A stretch of 64,000 bases of DNA. Origin: Colwellia sp. C2M11 (lineage in GTDB: Bacteria; Pseudomonadota; Gammaproteobacteria; Enterobacterales; Alteromonadaceae). Location: positions 62,001 to 126,000 of the forward strand of contig NZ_JAHKQD010000015.1 in assembly GCF_018860915.1 (NCBI RefSeq), given 5' to 3'. The notes under the pieces are model-generated. The model was not told the origin of the DNA and did no database searches. It saw only the letters and a program-made list of their open reading frames with translations. Positions 31,607 to 39,920 of this stretch are shown here, one piece after another (position 1 is the stretch's first letter; every line of letters begins with the position of its first letter). Both the position numbers and the translations under genes were made by a program.

Positions 31607-34207
31607 TTATTGCTGGTAAGAAAAGGTTTTCCTTAGATGAATATTTTCTAGTGATGTTCCTAACTGTACTTCAAAGTCACCAGTTTCAGCTAACCAATCA
31701 TCAGTTTTAATATCCCAGAAAGATAAATCACGTTTGTTAAGTGTAATGCTGATTTCTTTACTTTCATTTGGCTCTAAATATACCTTAGCGAAGCCTTTTA
31801 GTTCTTTTTCAGGTCTGGCAACACTTGCTTCTTTGTCGTGTAGATATAACTGCACGACTTCAGCGCCGGCAACTTTACCGGTATTTTTAACTTGTGCTGT
31901 TACCGTAAGACTCTCATCTCCCGTAATATTTGATGCAGATAACTTAATGTCAGTTAATGCAAATTGAGTGTAGGAAAGTCCATGACCAAAAACGAAAGTT
32001 GGTTTTATTTTTTGTTGCTCAAACCAACGATAACCAATGAAGACTCCTTCAGAATATAAACTCTCTATGGCGTTATAATCATTAAGCGCAATTGGTGCTG
32101 TATCTTCAAGACGAGCAGGTAAAGTAATCGGCATTTTACCGCTCGGATTCACCTTTCCGGTTAGAATATCTGCAAAAGCATGACCAGCTTCCATACCGCC
32201 ATACCATCCCCAAACAATCGCTTTAGCTTCATTAACCCAAGGCATTTCAACCGCAGAGCCTGCAACAAGAAAAACGACTGTTTTTTCATTTGCTGCAATA
32301 AGCTTACTAATAATTTCATCTTGCGAGTTTGGCAGTTTCATATCAGGACGATCGATTGATTCTCTATCGTCACCATGGCTCAAACCACCAAAATAGATCA
32401 CGGCATCGGCTTTTTTAGCGGCTGCTATATATTCAGCTTCACTGCTAAACAACTCCCCTGGAGCATTCCAACCTAAAGTAAACTCATCAGTGCCATCATA
32501 TTGAATTTCAAAAGAGTAAGTTTCATTTTCTTTTAAATCAATGGCTTTTGTTAATGTAGTAATAGCTTGATCACCGACTAATTTATTGTCGTTAATCTTA
32601 TGCTTTAGAACAACGTCATCATTAATTTTTAAACTAAAATCCCCAATAGTTTCCACATTAAGCTGATGAATACCTGTTTTTAATGGCTTAATTTTAGCTG
32701 ACATTGTAATGTGCTGAACTTTATCAGGTACTTTAGCTTTAAAGGTTGAATCAACAATCCAAGACTCCTCAATTAAGTTTACTCTTGCTAAATCTTCATA
32801 ATAAGACACGTTCCATGCTGGGGTACCAGTCCAATGCCGGCTTTCGACATAATCACTGGCGATAGCGGTTAACTCACTACTACGTGCTCGCATTACGGTA
32901 ATATTTACATCTTCGCCAAACGCAGCTTTTAACCCAGCTAACGGCGTTATCTCATATAAAGATTTAACTTCTGAAGAGCCACCACCGGTCCCGTGTTTTT
33001 TGTCCGCATTAGGCCCTAAAACAAGAATGTTTTTTATCTGCTTTTTATCTAATGGTAATACAGGCATTGACTCAATCGTTTCATTTTTTAATAAAACCAC
33101 ACCTTCAGCCGCTATTTTTCGTGCAGCCGCTTGGTGCGCTTTGGTGTTTCTTGAGCCGGGTAAACGATTTTCATCATACATACCAATAGCATGTTGCACC
33201 CGTAAAATTCTCCTCGCTTTATCATCAGCAATTGATTCTGGAATTTTTCCTGATTCGAGCATTGCTAAGAATGGTTTAGCAAGAAAATAGTCTTGATAAT
33301 CATCAACTTTAGTGCCCATCTCTAAATCTAAGCCATTTACTGCAGCATCATAAGTATTAATATCGACGTGCCAATCGGTTAATAATACTCCTTGATAACC
33401 CCACTCACCTTTTAGGATATCCATAACTAAGTGCTTACTTTGGTTGGCATTAGTACCATAATATTCGTTGTATGCTCCCATCATGCCTAGTACGCCACCT
33501 TCTTTCACAGCGGCTTCAAATGCAGGTAAATACACTTCTCTTAGCGTGCGTTCATCTGGTTTAGCATTAATTCCCGTACGATTTAGTTCTTGGGTATTTA
33601 ACGCATAATGCTTCACTGTGGCAGCAACATCATTGGCTTGAATAGCCTTTATTTGTGGCACAACCAACTTCGCCGCTAAGATAGGATCTTCTCCCATATA
33701 TTCAAAATTACGACCATATAAAGGTAAACGGGCTAAGTTAACCCCTGGACCTAAAATAAAATCTTTTTCTCTATCGCGCGCTTCTGCACCTAAAACTTGG
33801 CCATGTAACCTTGCCATTTCCACATCCCAACTGGCAGCAACAGATGTTAAGTGTGGTAAATAAGTTGAATGATCATCAGTCCAACCAGCGGAATCCCAGG
33901 TATGACGTGCTATTTGATGGCGAACGCCATGAGGGCCATCAGATAACCACATTTCTGGAATACCGACACGCTCAATAGCATTAACATGAAACTTACCACT
34001 TGCATGAGCCAAAGATACTTTTTCAGCTAATGTCATTTTCGCTAACATTAGTTCAACATCTTGCTCAACTGTCGCAAGGCGCTTACTCGCATGAGTATTT
34101 TTTTTCTGAGTTACTTTTTGATTTTTACTTGTTTCACATGCGCTAAGACTGATACTAAGTATCAATAAAGCAGAATTGTGAATAATTTTTTTTAACATAC
34201 TACGCAT
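31607..34207 (-). CDS. GH3 beta-glucosidase lipoprotein with PA14 insert
   Basis: An envelope glycoside hydrolase of family 3 of about 866 residues. The signal peptide ends in a lipobox (LSISLSAC), so it is probably outer-membrane anchored. The N-terminal GH3 domain has LSDGPHGVR, KHYALN and the catalytic nucleophile in LLTDWHVD (Asp near 276). The GH3 C-terminal domain is interrupted by a PA14-type beta domain (about 440-590; WTGTPAW to FTLGWNAPG) and followed by a fibronectin-III-like end. GGAGG seven bases before the ATG at 34207 decides the start; the frame extends 5 codons upstream. Last gene of the beta-glucoside operon, 113 bases after the CBM9-like gene. It likely trims beta-glucosides outside the cytoplasm. 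Confidence 0.88.
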   Translation of the reverse strand: MRSMLKKIIHNSALLILSISLSACETSKNQKVTQKKNTHASKRLATVEQDVELMLAKMTLAEKVSLAHASGKFHVNAIERVGIPEMWLSDGPHGVRHQIARHTWDSAGWTDDHSTYLPHLTSVAASWDVEMARLHGQVLGAEARDREKDFILGPGVNLARLPLYGRNFEYMGEDPILAAKLVVPQIKAIQANDVAATVKHYALNTQELNRTGINAKPDERTLREVYLPAFEAAVKEGGVLGMMGAYNEYYGTNANQSKHLVMDILKGEWGYQGVLLTDWHVDINTYDAAVNGLDLEMGTKVDDYQDYFLAKPFLAMLESGKIPESIADDKARRILRVQHAIGMYDENRLPGSRNTKAHQAAARKIAAEGVVLLKNETIESMPVLPLDKKQIKNILVLGPNADKKHGTGGGSSEVKSLYEITPLAGLKAAFGEDVNITVMRARSSELTAIASDYVESRHWTGTPAWNVSYYEDLARVNLIEESWIVDSTFKAKVPDKVQHITMSAKIKPLKTGIHQLNVETIGDFSLKINDDVVLKHKINDNKLVGDQAITTLTKAIDLKENETYSFEIQYDGTDEFTLGWNAPGELFSSEAEYIAAAKKADAVIYFGGLSHGDDRESIDRPDMKLPNSQDEIISKLIAANEKTVVFLVAGSAVEMPWVNEAKAIVWGWYGGMEAGHAFADILTGKVNPSGKMPITLPARLEDTAPIALNDYNAIESLYSEGVFIGYRWFEQQKIKPTFVFGHGLSYTQFALTDIKLSASNITGDESLTVTAQVKNTGKVAGAEVVQLYLHDKEASVARPEKELKGFAKVYLEPNESKEISITLNKRDLSFWDIKTDDWLAETGDFEVQLGTSLENIHLRKTFSYQQ

Positions 34208-34320
34208 AAAGATAGCCTCCATTAAGTAACCTTTTACTCTTTATATCTCGATAGAAGAAAAACTGAATAATGCGGTCTAAGTTGTGTAAATAAATGCCAG
34301 TCATAGCAAACATTACCTAA

Positions 34321-35127
34321 TTATTGAATTAGCAATAATTGCTGAAAGACATCTGCAGTTATATAACCTAAATTTTTACTACCGTTGACTGCTTCAATGT
34401 CTGTTGAACCGATAAAACTCTCCCGCTCCTTTGAACCATCGTTATCGCAATATGCCAACATAAAACCCATTTTTTTCCCTCTTGTCAGTTTTACCGCTTG
34501 ATGCCGATCTTTTTTATTGTCAGGAAGTAATGTAAAACTATCATCAAAAACACTTAGCGCCACTTCCCAAATAATTTTATTTGGCTTACTTGTACTTCTT
34601 CGCCATACACTGTCAATATGCTCGTTTAACAAAACAAAATTAGTTGATCCATCTTTGTTTTTTGGACCGATATCTACCACCTGATTATCTAAGGCAATAT
34701 GATATGCAAAAGCATTAAAAGTAAATTGGTGATCCCCACCTGAAGCATCTTCATCAATGAAAATTTCTAAACAGTCATCGTCCCAATATCGATAAAGTGG
34801 ATCAGCATGTTGATCAAATAGAATATCATCGGTAATTTCAACCAGTAAGAATAGGTGGTCTTCATTCCACATAACCTTAAATTGACCACTAAAATCTTCT
34901 TCTGTTGGTTGGGTACCCATAATGAGGTTATCTAAAGGCTGCCATGATGATAAGTCCCAACTTTTTTCACTAGCAATACCATCAATCACTATCTCGTCTT
35001 GTATTTTATGGGCTTTTAATTGGTTGCTACTTTTGCTTGCTGAGGCAATAGCACTAAATAAAATAAAAGTGATAAAAAAAATGTTTAATAAAATATGATG
35101 CCCTAAATACTGCCATGTTTTTTTCAT
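34321..35127 (-). CDS. Exported CBM9-like carbohydrate-binding protein
   Basis: A protein of about 268 residues with an N-terminal signal or membrane helix (about 14-32, ending SAIASAS). One CBM9/DOMON-like beta domain follows: IDGIASEKSW, then FKVMWNEDHLFLLVEITDD and DDDCLEIFIDED. CBM9 domains bind glucan or xylan chain ends; here binding is inferred, and no catalytic domain is present. AGGAG nine bases before the ATG at 35127 supports this start over one 7 codons upstream. It follows the kinase gene by 13 bases in the same operon. Confidence 0.72.
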   Translation of the reverse strand: MKKTWQYLGHHILLNIFFITFILFSAIASASKSSNQLKAHKIQDEIVIDGIASEKSWDLSSWQPLDNLIMGTQPTEEDFSGQFKVMWNEDHLFLLVEITDDILFDQHADPLYRYWDDDCLEIFIDEDASGGDHQFTFNAFAYHIALDNQVVDIGPKNKDGSTNFVLLNEHIDSVWRRSTSKPNKIIWEVALSVFDDSFTLLPDNKKDRHQAVKLTRGKKMGFMLAYCDNDGSKERESFIGSTDIEAVNGSKNLGYITADVFQQLLLIQ

Positions 35128-35140
35128 AATATCTCCTTGT

Positions 35141-35716
35141 CTAATCATTACTTAACTCCTTCATAACTAGCTGATAAACCTGTTGATATACCTCATCAAA
35201 AGTGCCACTTACATCAAGCTTAGTAATATCTTTCTCATCATTTCGTTCTTCTTCCATCGCGGCAAATTGACTTGTTAATAACTCCACTTTAAAAAAATGA
35301 TTCTCGCGGCTTAACATACGTTTTTTTATCGTATTAAAGTCCGCACTTAAATAATAAAAATGACATTTGAACTCAAGTGTTCTGAAAATTTTTCGATGTT
35401 GATACTTCAGACCAGAAAAGGCTAATACCACGTTTTTGTTCTGTTTAGATAACTTAATAAGTTTACTTATAATAGCTTCTACCCAAGGTTTTCTCATCGC
35501 ATCATTAAGCGGTAAGTTAGCAGCCATTAGCGCTATTGCTTCCGAGGAATGAAAATCGTCAGCATCAAGAAATTCATACTCGCCTTGCGTATTTAAATCA
35601 TTAACCAACTTTTGACTAATCCCTGTTTTACCTGAGCCACTAACCCCCATCACAATAAACAAGTGAGGCTTACTAGAAAATTGCGGCTTTTTATTTCTAC
35701 TTAAGATATTAATCAT
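35141..35716 (-). CDS. gntK: Gluconokinase-type carbohydrate kinase
   Basis: A 191-residue P-loop kinase of the GntK family, which phosphorylates gluconate to 6-phosphogluconate. The Walker A GVSGSGKT is at residues 24-31. DADDFHSSEAIALMAANLPLND matches the gluconate-binding region of GntK, and LTSQFAAMEEE is the late GntK motif. Gene order is decisive: it overlaps the upstream GH94 gene by 8 bases, and cellobionic acid phosphorolysis would release gluconate. Specificity remains an inference, but the context is unusually explanatory. Confidence 0.8.
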   Translation of the reverse strand: MINILSRNKKPQFSSKPHLFIVMGVSGSGKTGISQKLVNDLNTQGEYEFLDADDFHSSEAIALMAANLPLNDAMRKPWVEAIISKLIKLSKQNKNVVLAFSGLKYQHRKIFRTLEFKCHFYYLSADFNTIKKRMLSRENHFFKVELLTSQFAAMEEERNDEKDITKLDVSGTFDEVYQQVYQLVMKELSND

Positions 35717-38096
35717 GAGCAGGTACCAATACGCTCAATTGATAAGTTGCATTATTAGCGCGTATTTTTAACTTATTATCTACAACTCGTTCACCATCTA
35801 TATACGCTTCAATCTCAGTAACTTGCGTTGATTTTTCAATAATAAAATGAATAATTGCACCACGAAACATGCGTTGTCCTGATATTTTATTCAAATGACT
35901 TGGCAATTTAGGAGCAATATATAACCCGCCATTGCCACCTTTTAATCCGCAGAGCTCTTCTACTAAGCACCGGTATAACCAAGCCAGTGTACCGGTATTA
36001 AATAATTGACTGGAGCGCCCTGCTTTTTCTGGGTACTGCTGATAAGCGCCACGATAGTAATTAGGCACAAAGATTGATAATTGACCACTTTTAGCCGCTA
36101 ATGCTTTTGAGGGTAAAATTTTACTTAGCACTTCAAAAGCAAGATCGTTTTCGCCAGCTTGATATAGGCTATAAGCATAAAAAATTGCAGCATGATTATA
36201 AACGGAGCCGTTTTCAGAAACGCCAGGGTGCTTTTGAGTAATTCTCCCAATATCCTCAACCATTTTGGTATAGCTCGGTGCTAGCATCATTACACCATAA
36301 GGTGTCATTAACTGTTCAGAAATAGCGGCAATCATCAGTTGTTGCTGCTCTGCCGAGGCTGCACCACTGAGCATTGCCCAGCTTTGTGGGTTTAAATATA
36401 TCTTACCCTCTTCGTCATTAACCGTACCAAAGAGGCGATCATTGTCAGTAATACCTCGAGCAAACCACTGTTCATGCCAAAAATAAGTGTTAACTGACTC
36501 ATTAATAGTATTCACGGCAAGCCGATACTCGGTAAGCTTGTTCAACGGAATTTGAATACCATATTCTTCACATAAATCGCACCAAGTATTTAATGCATAA
36601 GCGGTTGCTAATGAAAGCCAACTTGAGACACCTTTACCTTTATAGCCCACCATATTCATAGGATCACACCAATCACCTTGTTCGATTAAACTTAAGCCTC
36701 GGTGATCTGTCGCCTTGACTAACCAGTTAAGTGCTAAGTCAATATGTTCACTGAAAAGTTTAGGTGTATCTGAATCAGAAAAAGCTATTGGGGTTGTTAA
36801 TAAATCGACATCTCCCGTTTCATTAAGGTATACCGCTAAACATATTGGTAGCCACACACAATGGTCGGCATGAGGAACTTGATTGATATACTTAAGCTCA
36901 GCTTGGGCATGTAACAAAATACCATCAGGCATAGCACCATTGCTGTGTTGTTGAGATAAGGCTAACACGAATGCTTGACGAGCAACCGTTGGATCGATGT
37001 AACACATTCCCATATTATCTTGAATATAATTACGTGTTTGTGGGTCAGTACTTAGTCGATTAACATCACCATGATAAAACATTTGTCTGGGGAGCCAGTG
37101 ATTTACAAAGTCATCAAACTCTGTATTATCAGTATTAATTGTTAAACAAGCTTTTCCTTGAGCAATATAATCGTCATATTCTTGTTGAGCCTTTCGAGCG
37201 TTTGAGCTATTTAAGTAGCGATCTCTTATTTGTGCAATTTCAGTATTGTCTTTGGCTGGTCCAAATAAAAACTGATAATTAACCGATTGATTTTCACCTA
37301 AAGACTCTCGGTATTGATAAATAGCCACAGGTGTTTCATATCGAGCATCGTTATTACTTAATTGTAAAAACTTTAGTGCATCAGGAGAATGTAATCCCCC
37401 CTCTCCTTCAAATGTAGCTTGGTTCGTATGCCAAGACGTAGGTTTTTTATCTGCAATTAAAAAGGTTTTATCTTTTAATTCTTTATTTTTAAAATACTGT
37501 TCAACTTTTTGATAAGGGGTTACTGCAGTAGCAACAATACTGTTTAGCTGTTCGTCAAAGGTAGCTGATTGATTCATCCAAGACATATAACCAATAGAAA
37601 AATAAGGGTATATACTGATATTTCGTTTACCTTCACCTTTCCTTAAATTCTCAACGGATAATGACCAACGCTCAACAACATCATTGGCCGTTAAACTTAA
37701 TGAGATTTTTATTTTTAATTCAAGGTGTTCTATTAACCAATAAATTTCACTCGCACTTTGTACAAAGCTAAACTTAGCTAACTTTACCCTCATTGGCTCA
37801 TAAGGTACTGAAAAACTTTGTTGCTGATCTTCATCTTTAATATAAAAAAAACGACCAGGATGGTGACTAAAATAACTGTGCTCAGGCTGAATAAAAGTTT
37901 TCTCTTCTATGTTGGGTGCATAAGAATATTTTCTTGGCTCAGGCTGCATAAACTGAGCATTAACATAGCCTCGACAGTTTACTTGCAAAACCATTCGCTT
38001 ATTCCATAAGAAGCCACTCGCTTTAGGCATACTAATAGGGCAATCGAGTTTAACGGTTGCGTCTTCTATTTTATGATTGTTATTTATATTATTCAT
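35709..38096 (-). CDS. GH94 phosphorylase, probable cellobionic acid phosphorylase
   Basis: A 795-residue family GH94 enzyme. The N-terminal beta-sandwich carries ASGFLWNKRM, VNCRGYVNAQFMQPEP and HHPGRFFYIKDE. The (alpha/alpha)6 barrel holds the catalytic acid in QGDWCDPMNMVGYKGKG (Asp near 478). This wording matches my memory of the 4-O-beta-D-glucopyranosyl-D-gluconate phosphorylases (EC 2.4.1.321) better than cellobiose phosphorylases. The reaction would be cellobionate plus phosphate to glucose-1-phosphate plus gluconate. No signal peptide, so cytoplasmic. It overlaps the transporter gene upstream by 8 bases and the gluconokinase gene downstream by 8. Other disaccharide substrates are not excluded. 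Confidence 0.82.
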   Translation of the reverse strand: MNNINNNHKIEDATVKLDCPISMPKASGFLWNKRMVLQVNCRGYVNAQFMQPEPRKYSYAPNIEEKTFIQPEHSYFSHHPGRFFYIKDEDQQQSFSVPYEPMRVKLAKFSFVQSASEIYWLIEHLELKIKISLSLTANDVVERWSLSVENLRKGEGKRNISIYPYFSIGYMSWMNQSATFDEQLNSIVATAVTPYQKVEQYFKNKELKDKTFLIADKKPTSWHTNQATFEGEGGLHSPDALKFLQLSNNDARYETPVAIYQYRESLGENQSVNYQFLFGPAKDNTEIAQIRDRYLNSSNARKAQQEYDDYIAQGKACLTINTDNTEFDDFVNHWLPRQMFYHGDVNRLSTDPQTRNYIQDNMGMCYIDPTVARQAFVLALSQQHSNGAMPDGILLHAQAELKYINQVPHADHCVWLPICLAVYLNETGDVDLLTTPIAFSDSDTPKLFSEHIDLALNWLVKATDHRGLSLIEQGDWCDPMNMVGYKGKGVSSWLSLATAYALNTWCDLCEEYGIQIPLNKLTEYRLAVNTINESVNTYFWHEQWFARGITDNDRLFGTVNDEEGKIYLNPQSWAMLSGAASAEQQQLMIAAISEQLMTPYGVMMLAPSYTKMVEDIGRITQKHPGVSENGSVYNHAAIFYAYSLYQAGENDLAFEVLSKILPSKALAAKSGQLSIFVPNYYRGAYQQYPEKAGRSSQLFNTGTLAWLYRCLVEELCGLKGGNGGLYIAPKLPSHLNKISGQRMFRGAIIHFIIEKSTQVTEIEAYIDGERVVDNKLKIRANNATYQLSVLVPAHD

Positions 38097-39471
38097 TGAG
38101 CATAACCTTTTTACCTGTTAAACCATCTGTTGAATTAGCACTTATTTGCGCCAACTCCTTTTGAATATGCTCTAACGTTTTATCATCTAATGGATAAAGC
38201 ATAATTAACGGCACAGCTAATGCAGCAAATACGGCAGGAATAATCGTTAGTAATAGCACAATACCTTGCTCTGATGCTCCTGTTTGCGTTTGGTTAGCAA
38301 CATAGCCAAGTGAAGCTAATAACCAACCTATAGTTGCACCCGCAAGCGCCCCTCCTAGCTTCTGTGCAAAAGCTGCTGCTGAAAATATCATTGCCGTCGC
38401 TCTTCTTCCTGTTTGCCATTGAGAGAAGTCAGCCGTATCAGCATACATAGAGAAAACTAACGGGGATTTAGGCCCTAGCGCTAAACCAATCATGATTTGC
38501 AGTACAAACATCAATGTAATATTGTCACTAGGTATAAAATAAAATGCTGTAGATAGTATCGCTACGATACTAATTAACATAATGAGTAATTTACGTTTAT
38601 CGAAAAATCGCGTTAACAATGGCGTTGAAGCTGCGCCTATTGCTAATGCGATCATATAAACCATAGCGAAGCTACCAATTAAATCAGGACGCTGAACATA
38701 ATACTTAAAATAAAAAGTCCCTGAGCTCGCTCGTAGTGAAATTGTAATCATGATAATAAGTGCTAGCGCAAATAGTACTAACCAAGGTTTGTTTTGCCCT
38801 AAATCTTTAATGTCTTGCAATATTGGTGTTTTCTGTTCCGGAGGAGGCGCGATACGTTCTTTCGTTCCATAAAAAGTAACGATAAATAAAGCTGCGGCAA
38901 TACAACCATATAAGCCCATCGTAAGTTGCCAACCTAATGCTTCATTACCGCGCCCTAAATATTCAACCAACTCAGGTGTAAGGTACACAACTAGGCTACC
39001 GCCAGAAAACGCCCCAATAAAACGAAAACTAGTTAACGTAGTACGTTGTTGTGTATTACTGGTTATCACACCAAGTAAGGCTCCATATGGCACATTGATA
39101 AATGTATAGGCCAACATCATAAAAATATAAGTGCCATAAGCCCATATCAATTTATTCCCCTCACTCGTATCTGGTACCGTAAATGTTAATACGCCAGCCG
39201 CAACAATAGGAATAATGCCCCATAATAAATAAGGCCTAAATTTACCGAAACGGGTTTTAGTACGATCAGCTAAAGCCCCCATTAATGGATCAGAAAAGGC
39301 ATCGATTAACCGAGTAACTAACATTAAGGTACCAACAGCTGCCGCTGAAATTCCAAAAACATCGGTATAAAAAATAAATAAAAACACATCAAAAACACGC
39401 CAATAAAAATTGGATGCCACGTCACCACAGGCGTATGCGATTTTTTCTTTCAAAGTAAGTTTAGTATTCAC
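38089..39471 (-). CDS. GPH-family sugar:cation symporter, first copy
   Basis: A 460-residue, 12-helix transporter of the glycoside-pentoside-hexuronide family (MelB-like). Family motifs are KIAYACGDVASNFYWR at the N-terminus, SDPLMGALADRTKTRFGKFRPY around helices II-III with the cation-site Asp, NVPYGALLGV, and a DTADFSQWQTGRRATAMIFSAA block in the C-half. It probably imports the disaccharide used by the GH94 enzyme, since the genes overlap by 8 bases. First gene of the minus-strand operon, under the operator region 39586-39819. Confidence 0.88.
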   Translation of the reverse strand: MNTKLTLKEKIAYACGDVASNFYWRVFDVFLFIFYTDVFGISAAAVGTLMLVTRLIDAFSDPLMGALADRTKTRFGKFRPYLLWGIIPIVAAGVLTFTVPDTSEGNKLIWAYGTYIFMMLAYTFINVPYGALLGVITSNTQQRTTLTSFRFIGAFSGGSLVVYLTPELVEYLGRGNEALGWQLTMGLYGCIAAALFIVTFYGTKERIAPPPEQKTPILQDIKDLGQNKPWLVLFALALIIMITISLRASSGTFYFKYYVQRPDLIGSFAMVYMIALAIGAASTPLLTRFFDKRKLLIMLISIVAILSTAFYFIPSDNITLMFVLQIMIGLALGPKSPLVFSMYADTADFSQWQTGRRATAMIFSAAAFAQKLGGALAGATIGWLLASLGYVANQTQTGASEQGIVLLLTIIPAVFAALAVPLIMLYPLDDKTLEHIQKELAQISANSTDGLTGKKVMLNE

Positions 39472-39585
39472 ATTCTTATACCTTTATTGAATTATCAGCT
39501 ACTTCGTTTTCACTTAAAATTGAAATGCATCTAAGGATAAATAAAATCACTATTTACTCAGATTCTAACCATACAACAATAACAA

Positions 39586-39599
39586 TGTAAGCGCTTACA
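39586..39599. promoter_or_regulatory. LacI-family operator 1 (perfect palindrome)
   Basis: TGTAAGCGCTTACA is a perfect 14-base palindrome with the central CG pair typical of LacI/GalR sites. It lies 115 bases upstream of the GPH symporter start. The regulator encoded at 49938 is the likely binder. Confidence 0.8.
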
Positions 39600-39805
39600 A
39601 ATTAATTCATATTACTTATAAAAACAACCAACATTTACAAAAACAAATAAAGAAAACATTCAACCTACTGATTATAAATAAATTATTTAAATTAGATAAT
39701 ATAATTTATTTTATAAAAGTAATTTACTATTAAAAGATATTGTCAAAAAATTATCGAATTATAAAAATAATTATTGACCTTATTAACTTAATACTCTAAC
39801 TTCAA

Positions 39806-39819
39806 TGTAAGCGCTTTCA
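39806..39819. promoter_or_regulatory. LacI-family operator 2
   Basis: TGTAAGCGCTTTCA, one base off operator 1 and 220 bases from it. It lies 102 bases before the TonB receptor start. The whole spacer 39472-39920 is otherwise very AT-rich with no gene. Confidence 0.8.
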
Positions 39820-39920
39820 TTTATTTGTAATATATCCTCTTACACACGATACTGATATAACAAATGGAGCGTTTACTAAAATAAATAATTATAAAATATG
39901 TAAACTTGTGGGAGAAAGTC

